DNA from: Microbacterium laevaniformans
GTDB taxonomy: Bacteria; Actinomycetota; Actinomycetes; Actinomycetales; Microbacteriaceae
Length of the DNA: 64,000 nt
Assembly: GCF_016907555.1 (NCBI RefSeq)
Contig: NZ_JAFBCE010000001.1
Location: 930,001-994,000, forward strand
Reading direction: 5' to 3'
Position 1 is the first letter of the stretch; every line of letters starts with the position of its first letter. The position numbers and the translations under genes are program-made. The notes under the pieces were generated by a model. It did not search any database, was not told the DNA's origin, and saw nothing but the letters and a program-made list of their open reading frames with translations. Positions 8,359 to 17,484 of the stretch are shown one piece after another.

Positions 8359-9456
8359 GTGACGATGCCGGCTTCCTCGACGACCTATCTCCTCGCCGGC
8401 GGCGGCACCGCCGGGCATGTGAATCCGCTGCTCGCGGTCGCCGACGGGTTGCGCGCGAGGGATGCCCCGGCATCCGTGCTCGTCCTCGGCACGCGCGAAG
8501 GGCTCGAAGCCCGTCTCGTGCCCGAACGCGGATACGAGCTGCTGATCGTCGACAAGGTCCCCTTCCCGCGACGGCCGAACCTCGCCGCGCTCCGGTTCCC
8601 GCTGGCGTGGCATCGCGCCGTCGGGCAGGTGCGGCGGCACATCCGCGATCATCACGTCGATGTGGTCGCCGGGTTCGGCGGCTACGCGTCGGCTCCCGCG
8701 TACGTGGCCGCCCGCCGCGAGGGGGTGCCGTATGTCGTGCACGAGGCGAACGCGCGCCCTGGACTGGCGAACATCTTGGGCGCCCGCCGCGCGGCGGGCG
8801 TGGGAGCGGCGTTCCCCGACACCCCGCTGCGCCGCGCCCAGACGGTCGGTATGCCGTTGCGCGCGGAGATCGTCGAGCTCGATCGCACGACGATGCGCGA
8901 CGAGGCGGCGCGCTTCTTCGGCCTCGACCCGGCCCGTCCCGTGCTCCTCGTGTTCGGCGGATCATTGGGCGCGCGCCGGCTCAACGAGACGTTCGCCGCG
9001 GCATGGCCCGCGGTCATCGACGCCGGCTGGCAGCTGCTGCACGCCGCGGGGGAGCGCGACCCGATCGTCGACCCGGGACACCCCGACTACCGGATCGTTC
9101 CCTACCTCGACCGGATGGACCTCGCGCTGGCGCTGGCGGATCTCGTGGTCTCGCGCTCGGGCGCGGCCACCGTGAGCGAGGTGTCGGCTCTCGGCATCCC
9201 CGCGGTGTACGTGCCGTACGCCGTCGGCAACGGAGAACAGGCGCTCAACGCGCGCGGAGCCGTGGCCGCCGGCGCCGCACAGCTGATCGAGGATGCCGCG
9301 TTCAGCCCCGACCGCGTGCGTGAGCAGATCGTGCCGCTGCTGCGCGACGACGCGGCGCTGTCGGCGATGCGTGCCGCGGCGCAGGCGCGAACCGCCGCCG
9401 CGCGTGCCGGCACGGCCTCGGTGATCGCAATGCTGGATCGGGCGCTCGCGGGCTGA
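8359..9456 (+). CDS. murG: UDP-GlcNAc--lipid I N-acetylglucosaminyltransferase MurG
   Basis: The product has 365 residues. MurG converts lipid I to lipid II by adding GlcNAc on the cytoplasmic membrane face. The glycine-rich acceptor loop LLAGGGTAGHVNPLLAVAD is at the N-terminus and a second glycine-rich segment (VFGGSLGARRLNE) begins the donor domain. The UDP-GlcNAc signature SRSGAATVSEVSALGIPAVYVP and NGEQALNA follow. GTG 8359 is taken as start; ATG 8365 is an alternative. The gene is the last of the first dcw block, and two minus-strand genes then separate it from murC, which it normally adjoins. Confidence 0.96.
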   Translation: MTMPASSTTYLLAGGGTAGHVNPLLAVADGLRARDAPASVLVLGTREGLEARLVPERGYELLIVDKVPFPRRPNLAALRFPLAWHRAVGQVRRHIRDHHVDVVAGFGGYASAPAYVAARREGVPYVVHEANARPGLANILGARRAAGVGAAFPDTPLRRAQTVGMPLRAEIVELDRTTMRDEAARFFGLDPARPVLLVFGGSLGARRLNETFAAAWPAVIDAGWQLLHAAGERDPIVDPGHPDYRIVPYLDRMDLALALADLVVSRSGAATVSEVSALGIPAVYVPYAVGNGEQALNARGAVAAGAAQLIEDAAFSPDRVREQIVPLLRDDAALSAMRAAAQARTAAARAGTASVIAMLDRALAG

Positions 9457-9541
9457 GCGTATATGGCGGGGCCGATCGGTTTCGCCCGTCCTGTTCTGTC
9501 GCTGCGCGTGCCGCACCGCGACAAGTGGGGACGGATGAGGC

Positions 9542-9910
9542 TCAGGAAGCGGTCGGCGCGCTGCGCAACGCGGCGTGAACGAGCGCGAGAGCCTGCTCGG
9601 GATCGATGCGCAGCGTGCGGACCTGGTCGACGAAGCTCGCGGCGGCGCGCTGCGCTTCCCGGAGGGCCGCGTCACCCTGAGGTGAGACGAAGGTGCCGTT
9701 GCGCCCGCGCGTCTCGATGATGCCGGCCGATTCGAGCTCGCGGTAGGCGCGAGCGACGGTGCCGGGCGCGAGGCCGAGATCCTCGGCCAGTCGGCGCACG
9801 GTCGGCAGACGGGTGCCCGGTGCGAGCGCTCCGGTCGAGACGTCGTCGATGAGCTGTCGCCGCAGCTGCTCGAACGGAGGGACTGCGGATGCCGGGTCGA
9901 TGACGATCAT
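9542..9910 (-). CDS. GntR-family (YtrA-type) transcriptional regulator
   Basis: The product has 122 residues. The N-terminal winged helix-turn-helix is clear: PPFEQLRRQLIDDVSTGAL, PGTRLPTVRRLAEDLGLAPG, TVARAYRELESAGIIETRGR. The effector part is only about 45 residues, which fits the short YtrA subfamily that usually controls a neighbouring transporter or membrane gene. Its ATG at 9910 overlaps the end of the upstream membrane-protein gene by 4 bp, so both belong to one minus-strand operon. A direct repeat GTACCA at the operon promoter is a plausible binding site. The longer in-frame reading to 10846 is shadow of the membrane gene. Confidence 0.9.
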   Translation of the reverse strand: MIVIDPASAVPPFEQLRRQLIDDVSTGALAPGTRLPTVRRLAEDLGLAPGTVARAYRELESAGIIETRGRNGTFVSPQGDAALREAQRAAASFVDQVRTLRIDPEQALALVHAALRSAPTAS

Positions 9911-10809
9911 GCGATGCTCCTCGCGGTCACGTGGATGCCGTCCGGATGGAGTCGTCGGGGAACGGCTGCGCCCTGCGTGGGGTAGAGGTACGTGAGAGGC
10001 AGCAGGAGTATCACGAACACGCTCGCGGTCCACCCGGGATCGCCGTCGGGTCCCGAGAACATGGCGACGCCGGCGATCAGCGCCGCGGCGATGCAGAGCG
10101 CAGCCGCACCTTGACGGCACCCGTTGAGTGCCGCGACGCGGAGGGCATCGTCCCAGGCCAGTTCGAGTTCGGAACCGGCCGGTTGCGGGCGGCGGACAAT
10201 CGCGGCCTCGAGGCGCGGGAGAACGACGCACGTTGCGAGGGCGACCGCGGTGACCTCGAGCGCGACCGCAGCCAGATCGATACGGGAGACGCTGCCTGCG
10301 GCGAGGCTCGAGGCCACCCCTACACCGCACGTCAGCGCGACTCCCAGGAGGATCCAGGTGAGCGCGCGGGGGAGCCCGGCGAGGTAGTCGCCGACGGTGG
10401 TTCCACGCGATCGCGCGATCCGGATCGAACCCTGCGTCGGCGCGAAGAGGCGTTCGTGCAGCGTCGACCAGCAGGAGACGACGAGCATGGTCACGTACAT
10501 CGCCGGGATGAGGATGCCGAGTGGGGAGAACGTGGCCAACCCGAGCGGGGTGAGCAGAAGCAGTCCGCCGACGGCGCCGGCAGAGGACAATGCAAGGTAG
10601 TCCACCAGCTTTCGGCGTCGCATGTACGCCTCCAGAGCGGCCGCCGAGGCCGTCGGCACCGGCAGCGCCGCGCGGTCCGCGAAGCGTGCCAGGGCGCGCT
10701 CTCCCAGGGAACGCCCACGCCAGGCGTTCAACGCGCCGATCGCGCCGGACACCGTGATGGCGCCGACGAGAGTCCCGAGCACGATGTTCGGGTGATCCGG
10801 GTCGGTCAT
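9907..10809 (-). CDS. Multi-pass membrane protein of unknown function
   Basis: The product has 300 residues with about seven predicted membrane helices, for example NIVLGTLVGAITVSGAIGAL, LALSSAGAVGGLLLLTPLGL, LGILIPAMYVTMLVVSC and TASVFVILLLPLTYLY. I do not recognise a family signature and there is no ATP-binding partner nearby. The layout (membrane protein plus YtrA-type GntR regulator, overlapping by 4 bp) suggests a self-regulated envelope or permease-like module. It is read against the dcw genes and sits between murG and murC. A -10 box ends 6 nt before its ATG, so its mRNA is probably leaderless. Confidence 0.8.
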   Translation of the reverse strand: MTDPDHPNIVLGTLVGAITVSGAIGALNAWRGRSLGERALARFADRAALPVPTASAAALEAYMRRRKLVDYLALSSAGAVGGLLLLTPLGLATFSPLGILIPAMYVTMLVVSCWSTLHERLFAPTQGSIRIARSRGTTVGDYLAGLPRALTWILLGVALTCGVGVASSLAAGSVSRIDLAAVALEVTAVALATCVVLPRLEAAIVRRPQPAGSELELAWDDALRVAALNGCRQGAAALCIAAALIAGVAMFSGPDGDPGWTASVFVILLLPLTYLYPTQGAAVPRRLHPDGIHVTARSIA

Positions 10810-10815
10810 GTTCGA

Positions 10816-10836
10816 ATTGTACCACCGTCCGTACCA
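10816..10836 (-). promoter_or_regulatory. Promoter and probable GntR operator of the membrane protein/regulator operon
   Basis: On the minus strand TACAAT (10821-10816) is followed after exactly 6 nt by ATG at 10809, so a leaderless transcript is expected. On the plus strand GTACCA occurs twice, at 10819-10824 and 10831-10836, 12 bp apart. The first copy overlaps the -10 box. The pair also forms an imperfect inverted repeat (TTGTAC and GTACCAA). This is a fitting site for the adjacent GntR-type regulator; binding is inferred. Confidence 0.6.
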
Positions 10837-10922
10837 AATGTGTCATAACAAAAGCTGGATGGCGGTGGCGGCGGCACGTTCGTGCGCCGCGCGCCGCAGC
10901 ATCCGCCCAGGCGGCGTCGACC

Positions 10923-10928
10923 TAGACT
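10923..10928 (+). promoter_or_regulatory. -10 box of murC
   Basis: TAGACT lies 9 nt before the murC ATG. It lets the second dcw block be transcribed independently of the first, which is needed because minus-strand genes intervene. Confidence 0.5.
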
Positions 10929-10937
10929 TGACGAGCC

Positions 10938-12350
10938 ATGATTCGACCCGACCTGAGCCTGCCCATCCCCGACGACATCACCGCCGCCCACTTCATCGGG
11001 ATCGGTGGATCGGGCATGTCGGGGCTGGCCGGCATGTTCCTCGATCGGGGCATCCGCGTCTCGGGCTCCGACCGTGCCGACAGCGCCGCCCTGCGCGCTC
11101 TCGCTGCGCGGGGCGCCACGGTGCATGTCGGGCACGATGCGGCCAATCTCCCCGACGATGTCGACGCCGTGATCCACACCGGCGCCATCTGGCCGCAGAA
11201 CCCGGAGTACGTGCTCGCGAAGGAGCGCGGGCTGCCCGTGATCCACCGCTCCCAGGCGCTGTACTGGCTGATCGGAGGGCGCAGGCTCGTGAGCGTCGCG
11301 GGGGCTCACGGCAAGACGACGTCCACCGGCATGCTCGTGACGGCGCTGCGTGCACTCGGAACGGCGCCGACGTTCGTGAACGGGGGCGTCATCGCCGATC
11401 TCGGTGTCTCCAGCGGCACGGGCGGGGATGAGCTGTTCGTCATCGAAGCCGACGAGTCCGACGGCACGTTCCTGCTGTACGACACGTCAGTCGCATTGAT
11501 CACCAACGTCGATCCCGACCACCTCGACCACTGGGAGTCGCGCGACGCCTTCTACGACGGTTTCGTCCGCTTCGGCGACGCGGCTGGAGAGGCCGTCGTC
11601 ATCTCCGCCGACGACTCCGGCGCTCGCCGGGTCGCTCAAGCTCTTCGCCATGAGCGGATCGTGACGTTCGGCGAGGACGCCCACGCAGATGTCCGCCTGA
11701 GCGACATCGTGACCGAAGGCCCCGTCTCCTTCGCGCTCACGCACGACGGCGAGACCGTGACCGGGCGGCTCGCCGTTCCGGGCGCCCACAACGCGGTCAA
11801 CGCGGCGGGGGCCGTGGCGGTGCTGCTCACGCTCGGTTACTCCCTCGAGCCGGCTCTGCGTGCGGTGGAGGAGTTCGGGGGTACGGTGCGACGCTTCGAG
11901 CTCCACGGCGTCGAGCGCGGGGTGAGCGTCTACGACGACTACGCGCACCATCCCACCGAGGTGGCCGCCGCGCTCGTCGCGGCGCGCAGCGTCGTCAGCG
12001 ACGGTCGCATCATCGCGATCCAGCAGCCGCACACGTACTCGCGAACGCAGGAGATGTACCGCGAGTTCGCCGACGTGCTCGAGTCGTACGCAGATCACAC
12101 CGTCATGCTCGACGTCTACGGGGCGCGCGAGGACCCGGTGCCCGGCGTGACGGGGGAGCTCGTGAGCGGAGCCTTCCGCGATCCCTCCAAGGTGCACTAC
12201 GTGGCCGACTGGCAGGAGGCGGCCGAGTACACCGCGACCGTCGCGCGGGAGGGCGATTACGTCATCACGCTCGGTTGCGGCAACGTGTACCAGATCATCC
12301 CGCAGGTGCTCGAGGCGCTGTCGACGCCGACGCCGACGGCGGAGGCATAG
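10938..12350 (+). CDS. murC: UDP-N-acetylmuramate--L-alanine ligase MurC
   Basis: The product has 470 residues. MurC attaches the first amino acid, L-alanine, to UDP-MurNAc. The N-terminal nucleotide fold shows [19 protein letters not shown], the ATP loop is G122-AHGKTTSTG, and typical segments follow: [37 protein letters not shown] and [13 protein letters not shown]. The ATG at 10938 is the first in frame after the promoter. ftsQ begins 3 bp after its stop. Confidence 0.97.
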   Translation: MIRPDLSLPIPDDITAAHFIGIGGSGMSGLAGMFLDRGIRVSGSDRADSAALRALAARGATVHVGHDAANLPDDVDAVIHTGAIWPQNPEYVLAKERGLPVIHRSQALYWLIGGRRLVSVAGAHGKTTSTGMLVTALRALGTAPTFVNGGVIADLGVSSGTGGDELFVIEADESDGTFLLYDTSVALITNVDPDHLDHWESRDAFYDGFVRFGDAAGEAVVISADDSGARRVAQALRHERIVTFGEDAHADVRLSDIVTEGPVSFALTHDGETVTGRLAVPGAHNAVNAAGAVAVLLTLGYSLEPALRAVEEFGGTVRRFELHGVERGVSVYDDYAHHPTEVAAALVAARSVVSDGRIIAIQQPHTYSRTQEMYREFADVLESYADHTVMLDVYGAREDPVPGVTGELVSGAFRDPSKVHYVADWQEAAEYTATVAREGDYVITLGCGNVYQIIPQVLEALSTPTPTAEA

Positions 12351-12353
12351 TCC

Positions 12354-13355
12354 ATGCGGCGGCCGACGCCCCTCCCGGCGCCGGATCAGGCGGCGCCCGA
12401 CCGTGAGTCGGCGCAGGATCGTGGCGTCGAGCCGCCCGTGCGTCAGGTCGGTCCGCCCCGCCGGGCGGACGCTCCCGTCGAGGAAGACGTCGCGGACCGC
12501 GACGATCATCTCACCGCCCCGCTGATGCCCCTCTGGGTGTCGTCGTCGCCACGAATCGATGAGCCGACGGACTCCCCGATCGGGGAGGAGGCGGCGCCCG
12601 TCGGCGTGCGCGAGGTGTGGGCGGCGGCGCGCGCGCGACGACGCGCGTTGCGCGCGGAGGTGCGGCGTTTCACCGCGCGTCAGCGGCGACGGCGGATGAC
12701 CTGGATCGTCGCGGGCTCGGCAGTGCTGCTGCTCGTGCTGGGCACGCTCGGCGTCGCGTACAGCCCGCTCTTCGCGGTGCAGCAGATCACCGTGGTCGGC
12801 ACGTCCACGCTGGACCCGGCGTCCGTCGAGACCGCGCTGGAAGGGCAGCTGGGCACTCCGCTGCCGTTGGTCGACTCCTCCGCCGTCAAAGCCGCCCTCG
12901 TGAAGTTCCCGCTCGTGGAGTCCTACGCACTCGAGGCCCGCCCACCGCACGAGCTCGTGGTGCGCATCGTCGAGCGCACTCCGATCGGATCCATTCAGAC
13001 TCCCGCCGGCTTCACTCTGGTGGATGCCGCGGGTGTCGCCCTGTCGACCGCGCCCCAGCCGGCCGCAGGGCATCCCGTGCTCACCGTGACCGGCGGGCTC
13101 TCCTCACCCGCCTTCTCTGCCGTCGGAACGGTCTTCCGAGCCCTCCCGGGCGACATCCGGGCTCAGGTCACCGCGATCGCGGCGACCTCTCCCAATGACG
13201 TCACCCTCACCCTCGGCTCCGGCGGAACCACGGTGGTCTGGGGCAACGCCGATGACTCGCCGCTGAAGGCCAAGAATCTCGCCGCGATCATGACGGCGCG
13301 CCCCGGGGCGCGCAGCTACGACGTGTCGTCGCCGAGCACGATCGTCGTTCGGTAG
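12354..13355 (+). CDS. ftsQ: Cell division protein FtsQ (DivIB)
   Basis: The product has 333 residues. A long disordered cytoplasmic N-terminus (about 1-110, rich in Pro, Arg and Asp) precedes one transmembrane helix (about 117-137, [20 protein letters not shown]). A POTRA domain follows ([26 protein letters not shown] to [13 protein letters not shown]), then the FtsQ beta domain. FtsQ links the FtsL/FtsB pair to the septal synthase. It starts 3 bp after murC and precedes ftsZ, the usual actinobacterial order. Confidence 0.93.
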   Translation: MRRPTPLPAPDQAAPDRESAQDRGVEPPVRQVGPPRRADAPVEEDVADRDDHLTAPLMPLWVSSSPRIDEPTDSPIGEEAAPVGVREVWAAARARRRALRAEVRRFTARQRRRRMTWIVAGSAVLLLVLGTLGVAYSPLFAVQQITVVGTSTLDPASVETALEGQLGTPLPLVDSSAVKAALVKFPLVESYALEARPPHELVVRIVERTPIGSIQTPAGFTLVDAAGVALSTAPQPAAGHPVLTVTGGLSSPAFSAVGTVFRALPGDIRAQVTAIAATSPNDVTLTLGSGGTTVVWGNADDSPLKAKNLAAIMTARPGARSYDVSSPSTIVVR

Positions 13356-13516
13356 CACTCGACACGCTTTTCTGCGCGACACGCCCCCAGCCTCTCGGTT
13401 CGCGGGAGGGCTGCCGCATACCTTCAATCAAGGAATTGCATACTGAGCAATTCTTTAAACCTCAACTAGAGGTTCAAGGTTTAGCAGTCAGGGTTCGGGA
13501 CACAATGGAGGCCGGC
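13356..13516 (+). promoter_or_regulatory. ftsZ promoter/leader region with two hairpins and a GACAC cluster
   Basis: This 161-bp gap is much richer in A+T than its surroundings. It holds two adjacent perfect inverted repeats: GAATTGC (13433-13439) with GCAATTC (13447-13453), and AACCTC (13458-13463) with GAGGTT (13469-13474). GACAC, the core recognised by WhiA in Streptomyces, occurs at 13361-13365, 13378-13382 and 13499-13503. The ribosome binding site is GGAGG at 13507-13511. I could not fix a -10/-35 pair with confidence. Confidence 0.6.
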
Positions 13517-14662
13517 ATGAGCCAGAACCAGAACTACCTCGCGGTGATCAAAGTCGTGGGTGTGGGCGGCGGCGGCGTGAACGCCGTCAATCGGATGATC
13601 GAGCTCGGGCTGCGGGGTGTCGAGTTCATCGCGGTGAACACCGACGCTCAGGCTCTGCTGATGAGCGACGCGGACGTCAAGCTCGACGTGGGTCGTGAGC
13701 TCACTCGCGGGCTCGGCGCCGGCGCCGATCCCGAGGTGGGCCGTCGCGCCGCCGAGGATCACGCGGAGGAGATCGAGGAAGCCCTCGCGGGTGCCGACAT
13801 GGTCTTCGTCACCGCGGGCGAGGGCGGCGGTACGGGAACCGGCGGCGCACCCGTCGTCGCACGCATCGCGAAGTCGATCGGCGCGCTGACCATCGGTGTC
13901 GTCACCAAGCCCTTCAGCTTCGAGGGACGCCGCCGGCAGAGCCAGGCCGAGGCGGGCGTCGCGAAGCTCAAGGAAGAGGTCGACACCCTCATCGTCGTGC
14001 CCAACGACCGGCTGCTGGAGATCAGCGACCGCGGCATCTCCATGATCGAGGCCTTCGCCACCGCCGACCAGGTGCTGCTCGCGGGTGTTCAGGGCATCAC
14101 CGACCTGATCACCACGCCGGGTCTGATCAACCTCGACTTCGCCGACGTCAAGAGCGTCATGCAGGGTGCCGGCTCCGCCCTCATGGGCATCGGGTCTGCG
14201 CGCGGTGCCGACCGGGCCATCAAGGCCGCGGAGCTCGCGGTCGAGTCCCCCCTGCTGGAAGCGTCCATCGAAGGGGCGCACGGCGTTCTGCTGTCGATCC
14301 AGGGTGGGTCCAATCTGGGCATCTTCGAGATCAACGACGCCGCACAGCTCGTCAAGGAGGCCGCGCACCCCGAGGCCAACATCATCTTCGGTACCGTCAT
14401 CGACGACACGCTGGGCGATGAGGTGCGGGTCACGGTGATCGCCGCGGGCTTCGACGGTGGCGAGCCGCAGGCGCGCATCGAGCCCATCACCGCGGCGCGC
14501 CCGGCGGCGCCCCTGGTGCCGGCCGTGCCCGCCGAAGAGGCCGCACGAGAGGGTGCGGCGGTCGAGGACAAGCAGGCTGTCACCGTGTCGGCCCCCGTGG
14601 CGGAGTCCTACGACTCGGTGTACGGCGACGACGACCTGGACATTCCCGACTTCCTGAAGTGA
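13517..14662 (+). CDS. ftsZ: Cell division GTPase FtsZ
   Basis: The product has 381 residues. FtsZ is the tubulin homologue that polymerises into the Z-ring. Visible motifs are [18 protein letters not shown], the tubulin signature [15 protein letters not shown], and the T7 loop segment [20 protein letters not shown]. After a variable linker the C-terminal peptide [11 protein letters not shown] provides the docking site for SepF. ATG 13517 is chosen because GGAGG lies 5 nt upstream and because [12 protein letters not shown] is the typical beginning; in-frame codons back to 13436 fall in the AT-rich leader. The stop overlaps yggS in GTGA. Confidence 0.98.
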   Translation: MSQNQNYLAVIKVVGVGGGGVNAVNRMIELGLRGVEFIAVNTDAQALLMSDADVKLDVGRELTRGLGAGADPEVGRRAAEDHAEEIEEALAGADMVFVTAGEGGGTGTGGAPVVARIAKSIGALTIGVVTKPFSFEGRRRQSQAEAGVAKLKEEVDTLIVVPNDRLLEISDRGISMIEAFATADQVLLAGVQGITDLITTPGLINLDFADVKSVMQGAGSALMGIGSARGADRAIKAAELAVESPLLEASIEGAHGVLLSIQGGSNLGIFEINDAAQLVKEAAHPEANIIFGTVIDDTLGDEVRVTVIAAGFDGGEPQARIEPITAARPAAPLVPAVPAEEAAREGAAVEDKQAVTVSAPVAESYDSVYGDDDLDIPDFLK

Positions 14663-15348
14663 CCGCGCTGGCCGAACGACTCGCCGCCCTGGACGCCCGC
14701 ATCGCGGATGCGGCCAGGGCGGTCGGTCGCGACCCCGGAGAGCTGACGCGCATCGTCGTCACCAAGTTCCATCCCGCGCGCCTGGTCGTCGACCTCGCCG
14801 TGCTCGGCGTGCACGATGTCGGCGAGAGCCGACAGCAGGAGCTGACCGCCAAACGCGGCGAGACGACCGACGCTGTGAGCGATGTGCGATGGCACTTCAT
14901 CGGGCAGCTGCAGACCAAGAAGGCCAAGGCGGTGCGCGCGGCATCCGACTGCGTGCACTCCGTCGACCGCGATCGCGTCGCCGACGCCCTGCATGCCGCC
15001 GATCCCGAGGGCAGTCCTCTCGACGTGTTCCTCCAGGTCAATCTCACGGACGATCCCGCCCGTGGGGGAGCGGCCCCGAGCGAGGTCGAGGCCCTGGCGA
15101 CGCACATCGCCGCGCGGTGCGCGTCGCTGCGCCTTCGCGGCGTCATGGCCGTCGCTCCGCTCGCGGCGGCGCCCGCGGAGGCGTTCGAACGTCTCGCCGG
15201 CGCGGCGGCGACGGTACGTCGCGTCGTTCCGGATGCCGCGTGGATGTCGGCGGGGATGTCGGGAGATTTCGCCGAAGCGATCGCCGCCGGCGCGACACAC
15301 CTGCGGATCGGCACTGCAATCACGGGACCGCGCCCTGACCGCGGCTAG
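14659..15348 (+). CDS. YggS/PLPBP family pyridoxal-phosphate homeostasis protein
   Basis: The product has 229 residues. This single-domain TIM-barrel protein binds PLP and buffers the vitamin B6 pool; no enzyme activity is established for the family. The PLP lysine is in [13 protein letters not shown], followed by [50 protein letters not shown] and the C-terminal LRIGTAITG. The start is GTG 14659 overlapping the ftsZ stop. Its place between ftsZ and sepF is conserved in Gram-positive bacteria. The TAG stop also forms the first bases of the sepF -10 box. Confidence 0.93.
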   Translation: MTALAERLAALDARIADAARAVGRDPGELTRIVVTKFHPARLVVDLAVLGVHDVGESRQQELTAKRGETTDAVSDVRWHFIGQLQTKKAKAVRAASDCVHSVDRDRVADALHAADPEGSPLDVFLQVNLTDDPARGGAAPSEVEALATHIAARCASLRLRGVMAVAPLAAAPAEAFERLAGAAATVRRVVPDAAWMSAGMSGDFAEAIAAGATHLRIGTAITGPRPDRG

Positions 15349-15351
15349 CCT
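15346..15351 (+). promoter_or_regulatory. -10 box of sepF overlapping the yggS stop
   Basis: TAGCCT begins with the TAG stop codon of yggS. About 22 nt of leader with the ribosome binding site GGAGGAATGCG follow before the sepF ATG. Confidence 0.5.
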
Positions 15352-15380
15352 CAGAACAGACGAGCAAACGGAGGAATGCG

Positions 15381-15848
15381 ATGTCGAACCCGCTCAAGAA
15401 GACCATGGTGTACCTGGGCCTCGCCGATGAGGAAGAGGTCTACGAAGAGCCCGCTGCCGAGACGCCTGCTCGCCGTGAGCGCTCGAGCGAGCGCCCGATC
15501 GAGAAGGCGGCCCCTGTGACCCCGCTTCACCGTCCCGCCGTCGTGCGTCAGCCCACCGCAGGCACCGTCAGCGAGATTCTCACGGTGCACCCCAAGCAGT
15601 ACCGCGACGCGCAGATCATCGCGGAGAACTTCCGCGACGGCATCCCGGTCATCATCAACCTCTCGCAGATGAGCGATGCCGACGCGCGGCGCCTCATCGA
15701 CTTCGCGAGTGGGCTGTCGCTCGGCCTGTACGGTCGCATCGAGCGCGTGACGAGCAAGGTGTTCCTCCTCTCGCCCGAGAACGTCGCGATCTCCGGTGAC
15801 GGCACGGTGGCTCAGGCCGACCCCGAGTCCGCGCCCTTCACTCAGTAG
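15381..15848 (+). CDS. sepF: Cell division protein SepF
   Basis: The product has 155 residues. The N-terminus [14 protein letters not shown] is the membrane-binding amphipathic helix, followed by an acidic and proline-containing linker (about 15-60). The SepF domain covers about 62-145 with [38 protein letters not shown] and [10 protein letters not shown]. In actinobacteria, which lack FtsA, SepF anchors FtsZ to the membrane. Three bases separate it from yggT. Confidence 0.96.
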   Translation: MSNPLKKTMVYLGLADEEEVYEEPAAETPARRERSSERPIEKAAPVTPLHRPAVVRQPTAGTVSEILTVHPKQYRDAQIIAENFRDGIPVIINLSQMSDADARRLIDFASGLSLGLYGRIERVTSKVFLLSPENVAISGDGTVAQADPESAPFTQ

Positions 15849-15850
15849 TC

Positions 15851-16153
15851 GTGGAGTTCGTGCGCCTGGCGGCATTCGTCGTCGACGTCCTTCTCCTGCT
15901 CTACATCCTCGTGCTGCTGGCGAGACTCGTTCTCGAGTACATCCCGATGTTCAACCGCCAGTGGCGTCCGCGGGGATTCGGTCTCGTCTTCGCCGAGGCC
16001 GTCTTCACTCTCACCGATCCGCCGCTACGGTTCTTCCGCCGGCTGATTCCTCCGTTGCGGATCGGCCCTATCGCCCTCGACCTCGGTTTTCCGGTGACGA
16101 TGTTGGCCTGCTTCGTGCTGCTGACGATCGTCCGCGTCATCGAGCGTCTCTAG
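15851..16153 (+). CDS. YggT family membrane protein
   Basis: The product has 100 residues with two hydrophobic helices: FVVDVLLLLYILVLLARLVL near the N-terminus and FPVTMLACFVLLTIVRVI near the C-terminus. Between them is the family segment LTDPPLRFFRRLIPPLRIGP. The start is GTG 15851, 2 bp after the sepF stop. YggT proteins of the sepF-divIVA cluster are poorly understood, with links to osmotic tolerance and division reported in the family. The gap that follows holds the divIVA promoter. Confidence 0.9.
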   Translation: MEFVRLAAFVVDVLLLLYILVLLARLVLEYIPMFNRQWRPRGFGLVFAEAVFTLTDPPLRFFRRLIPPLRIGPIALDLGFPVTMLACFVLLTIVRVIERL

Positions 16154-16183
16154 CCCCCCGTCGCACGCCCCACCACCGCCGAC

Positions 16184-16234
16184 TACACTTGGTCAGTACG
16201 GCTCGCCGGTGGCGGGCCGACCGAATCGGCCCGC
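16184..16234 (+). promoter_or_regulatory. divIVA promoter and hairpin leader
   Basis: TACACT (16184-16189) is a good -10 box. The expected leader contains a perfect 9-bp stem, GCGGGCCGA (16212-16220) with TCGGCCCGC (16226-16234), and a 5-nt loop CCGAA. The hairpin ends 27 nt before the divIVA ATG, just upstream of the AGAGGA ribosome binding site. It could stabilise the mRNA or act on translation. Confidence 0.6.
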
Positions 16235-16261
16235 GTCGTGAGCCCCGAAAGAGGAAACACC

Positions 16262-16849
16262 ATGGCTTTGACCCCGGAAGACGTCGTCACGAAGCAGTTC
16301 CAGCACGTGCGATTCAAGGAGGGCTTCGACCCGGATGAGGTCGACGACTTCCTCGACGAGATCGTCGTCGAGTGGCGCAAGACGATCGCCGAGAACGAAG
16401 AGCTGAAGGCCAAGCTCGCTGCGTACGAGTCCGGTGAGTCCTCTCCTGCGGAGGTCGTCGAGGAGTCTGCTCCCGCCGTCGTCGAGTCCGTTCCCGCTCC
16501 GGCGGTCGAGGCTCCCGCCGCCGGCGGCGTGGCCGCTTCTGCCGGCATCATCGAACTGGCCCAGCGCCTGCACGACGAGCACGTCGCCGAAGGCCAGGCC
16601 CAGCGCGACAAGCTCATCTCCGAGGCACAGGCCAAGGCCGCCTCGATCCTCGCCGAGGCCGAGGCCAAGGGCCGCGACGAGATGGCACGCCTCGAAAGCG
16701 AGCGCGTGACGCTCGAAGGCCGCATCAGCGAGCTGCGTCAGTTCGAGCGTGACTACCGCTCGCAGCTGCGCGGGTTCATCGAGGAGAAGCTGCGCGACCT
16801 CGACGTCGCCGGCGCCACCTCGGGCGCGTCCTCCGTCTCGGCTTCCTGA
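16262..16849 (+). CDS. divIVA: Polar growth scaffold DivIVA (Wag31)
   Basis: The product has 195 residues, short for an actinobacterial DivIVA. The N-terminal lipid-binding domain is intact: ALTPEDVVTKQFQHVRFKEGFDPDEVDDFLDEI. A coiled coil, an Ala/Pro/Glu/Val-rich linker (about 65-95) and a second coiled coil (about 95-175) follow. DivIVA binds curved membrane at the poles and recruits the elongation machinery. ATG 16262 is preceded by GAAAGAGGAAACACC; the frame reads back to 16238 but those codons lie between the leader hairpin and the ribosome binding site. Confidence 0.95.
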   Translation: MALTPEDVVTKQFQHVRFKEGFDPDEVDDFLDEIVVEWRKTIAENEELKAKLAAYESGESSPAEVVEESAPAVVESVPAPAVEAPAAGGVAASAGIIELAQRLHDEHVAEGQAQRDKLISEAQAKAASILAEAEAKGRDEMARLESERVTLEGRISELRQFERDYRSQLRGFIEEKLRDLDVAGATSGASSVSAS

Positions 16850-16854
16850 GCCCG

Positions 16855-17484
16855 GTGACGGACCACGCCACAGAGCGCAGTGCTCCGCGTCGGAGCCTGA
16901 ACAGGGCAGCGGCCGGTGCCATCGTCGCGATTCTCGCGGCGCTGGTGCTGGCCGCTGACCAGTTCGCCAAGTATCTGGCCCTCACCACTCTTCCGTTCCA
17001 GCAGCCCGTGCCGGTCTGGGGCGACGCACTCCAGTTCTATCTGACACGCAACCCCGGCGCCGCCTTCTCCCTCCTCGAAGGGCAGACGTGGATCTTCACG
17101 ATCGTCATGACGGTCGCCGCCGTCGTCATCGTCTCCCTGACGGTGACGCGGGTGCGTGCGCGCGTGTGGGCGATCGTGCTGGGTCTGCTGCTCGGCGGAA
17201 TCCTCGGGAACCTCAGCGACCGGCTCTTCCGCGACCCCGGCTTCCTGGTCGGCCACGTCGTCGACTTCATCAACACGCCCTGGATGTGGCTGGGCATGAA
17301 TCCGGCGATCTACAACGTCGCCGACATGTTCATCGTGACGATGATGATCGGCGTCGCGCTGTTGGTACTGATCGGCGTTCGCCTCGACGGCAGTCGCGAG
17401 CGCCGCGCAGCCGACGAGTCCGCCGCGATGGAGCCCGCCGCCCCCGGCGAAGACGACACCACGACCGCCCCGCGTGAGGCCTGA
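16855..17484 (+). CDS. lspA: Lipoprotein signal peptidase LspA
   Basis: The product has 209 residues with four transmembrane helices. LspA is the aspartyl protease that removes signal peptides from diacylated prolipoproteins. The two catalytic aspartates are in [13 protein letters not shown] and YNVADMFI, and the conserved [11 protein letters not shown] is present. The C-terminal tail (about 170-209) is charged, Ala/Glu-rich and likely disordered. The start is GTG 16855, 5 bp after divIVA, and the stop shares one base with the next gene. Likely clients here are CtaC and the lipoprotein at 45.3-45.9 kb. Confidence 0.95.
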   Translation: MTDHATERSAPRRSLNRAAAGAIVAILAALVLAADQFAKYLALTTLPFQQPVPVWGDALQFYLTRNPGAAFSLLEGQTWIFTIVMTVAAVVIVSLTVTRVRARVWAIVLGLLLGGILGNLSDRLFRDPGFLVGHVVDFINTPWMWLGMNPAIYNVADMFIVTMMIGVALLVLIGVRLDGSRERRAADESAAMEPAAPGEDDTTTAPREA

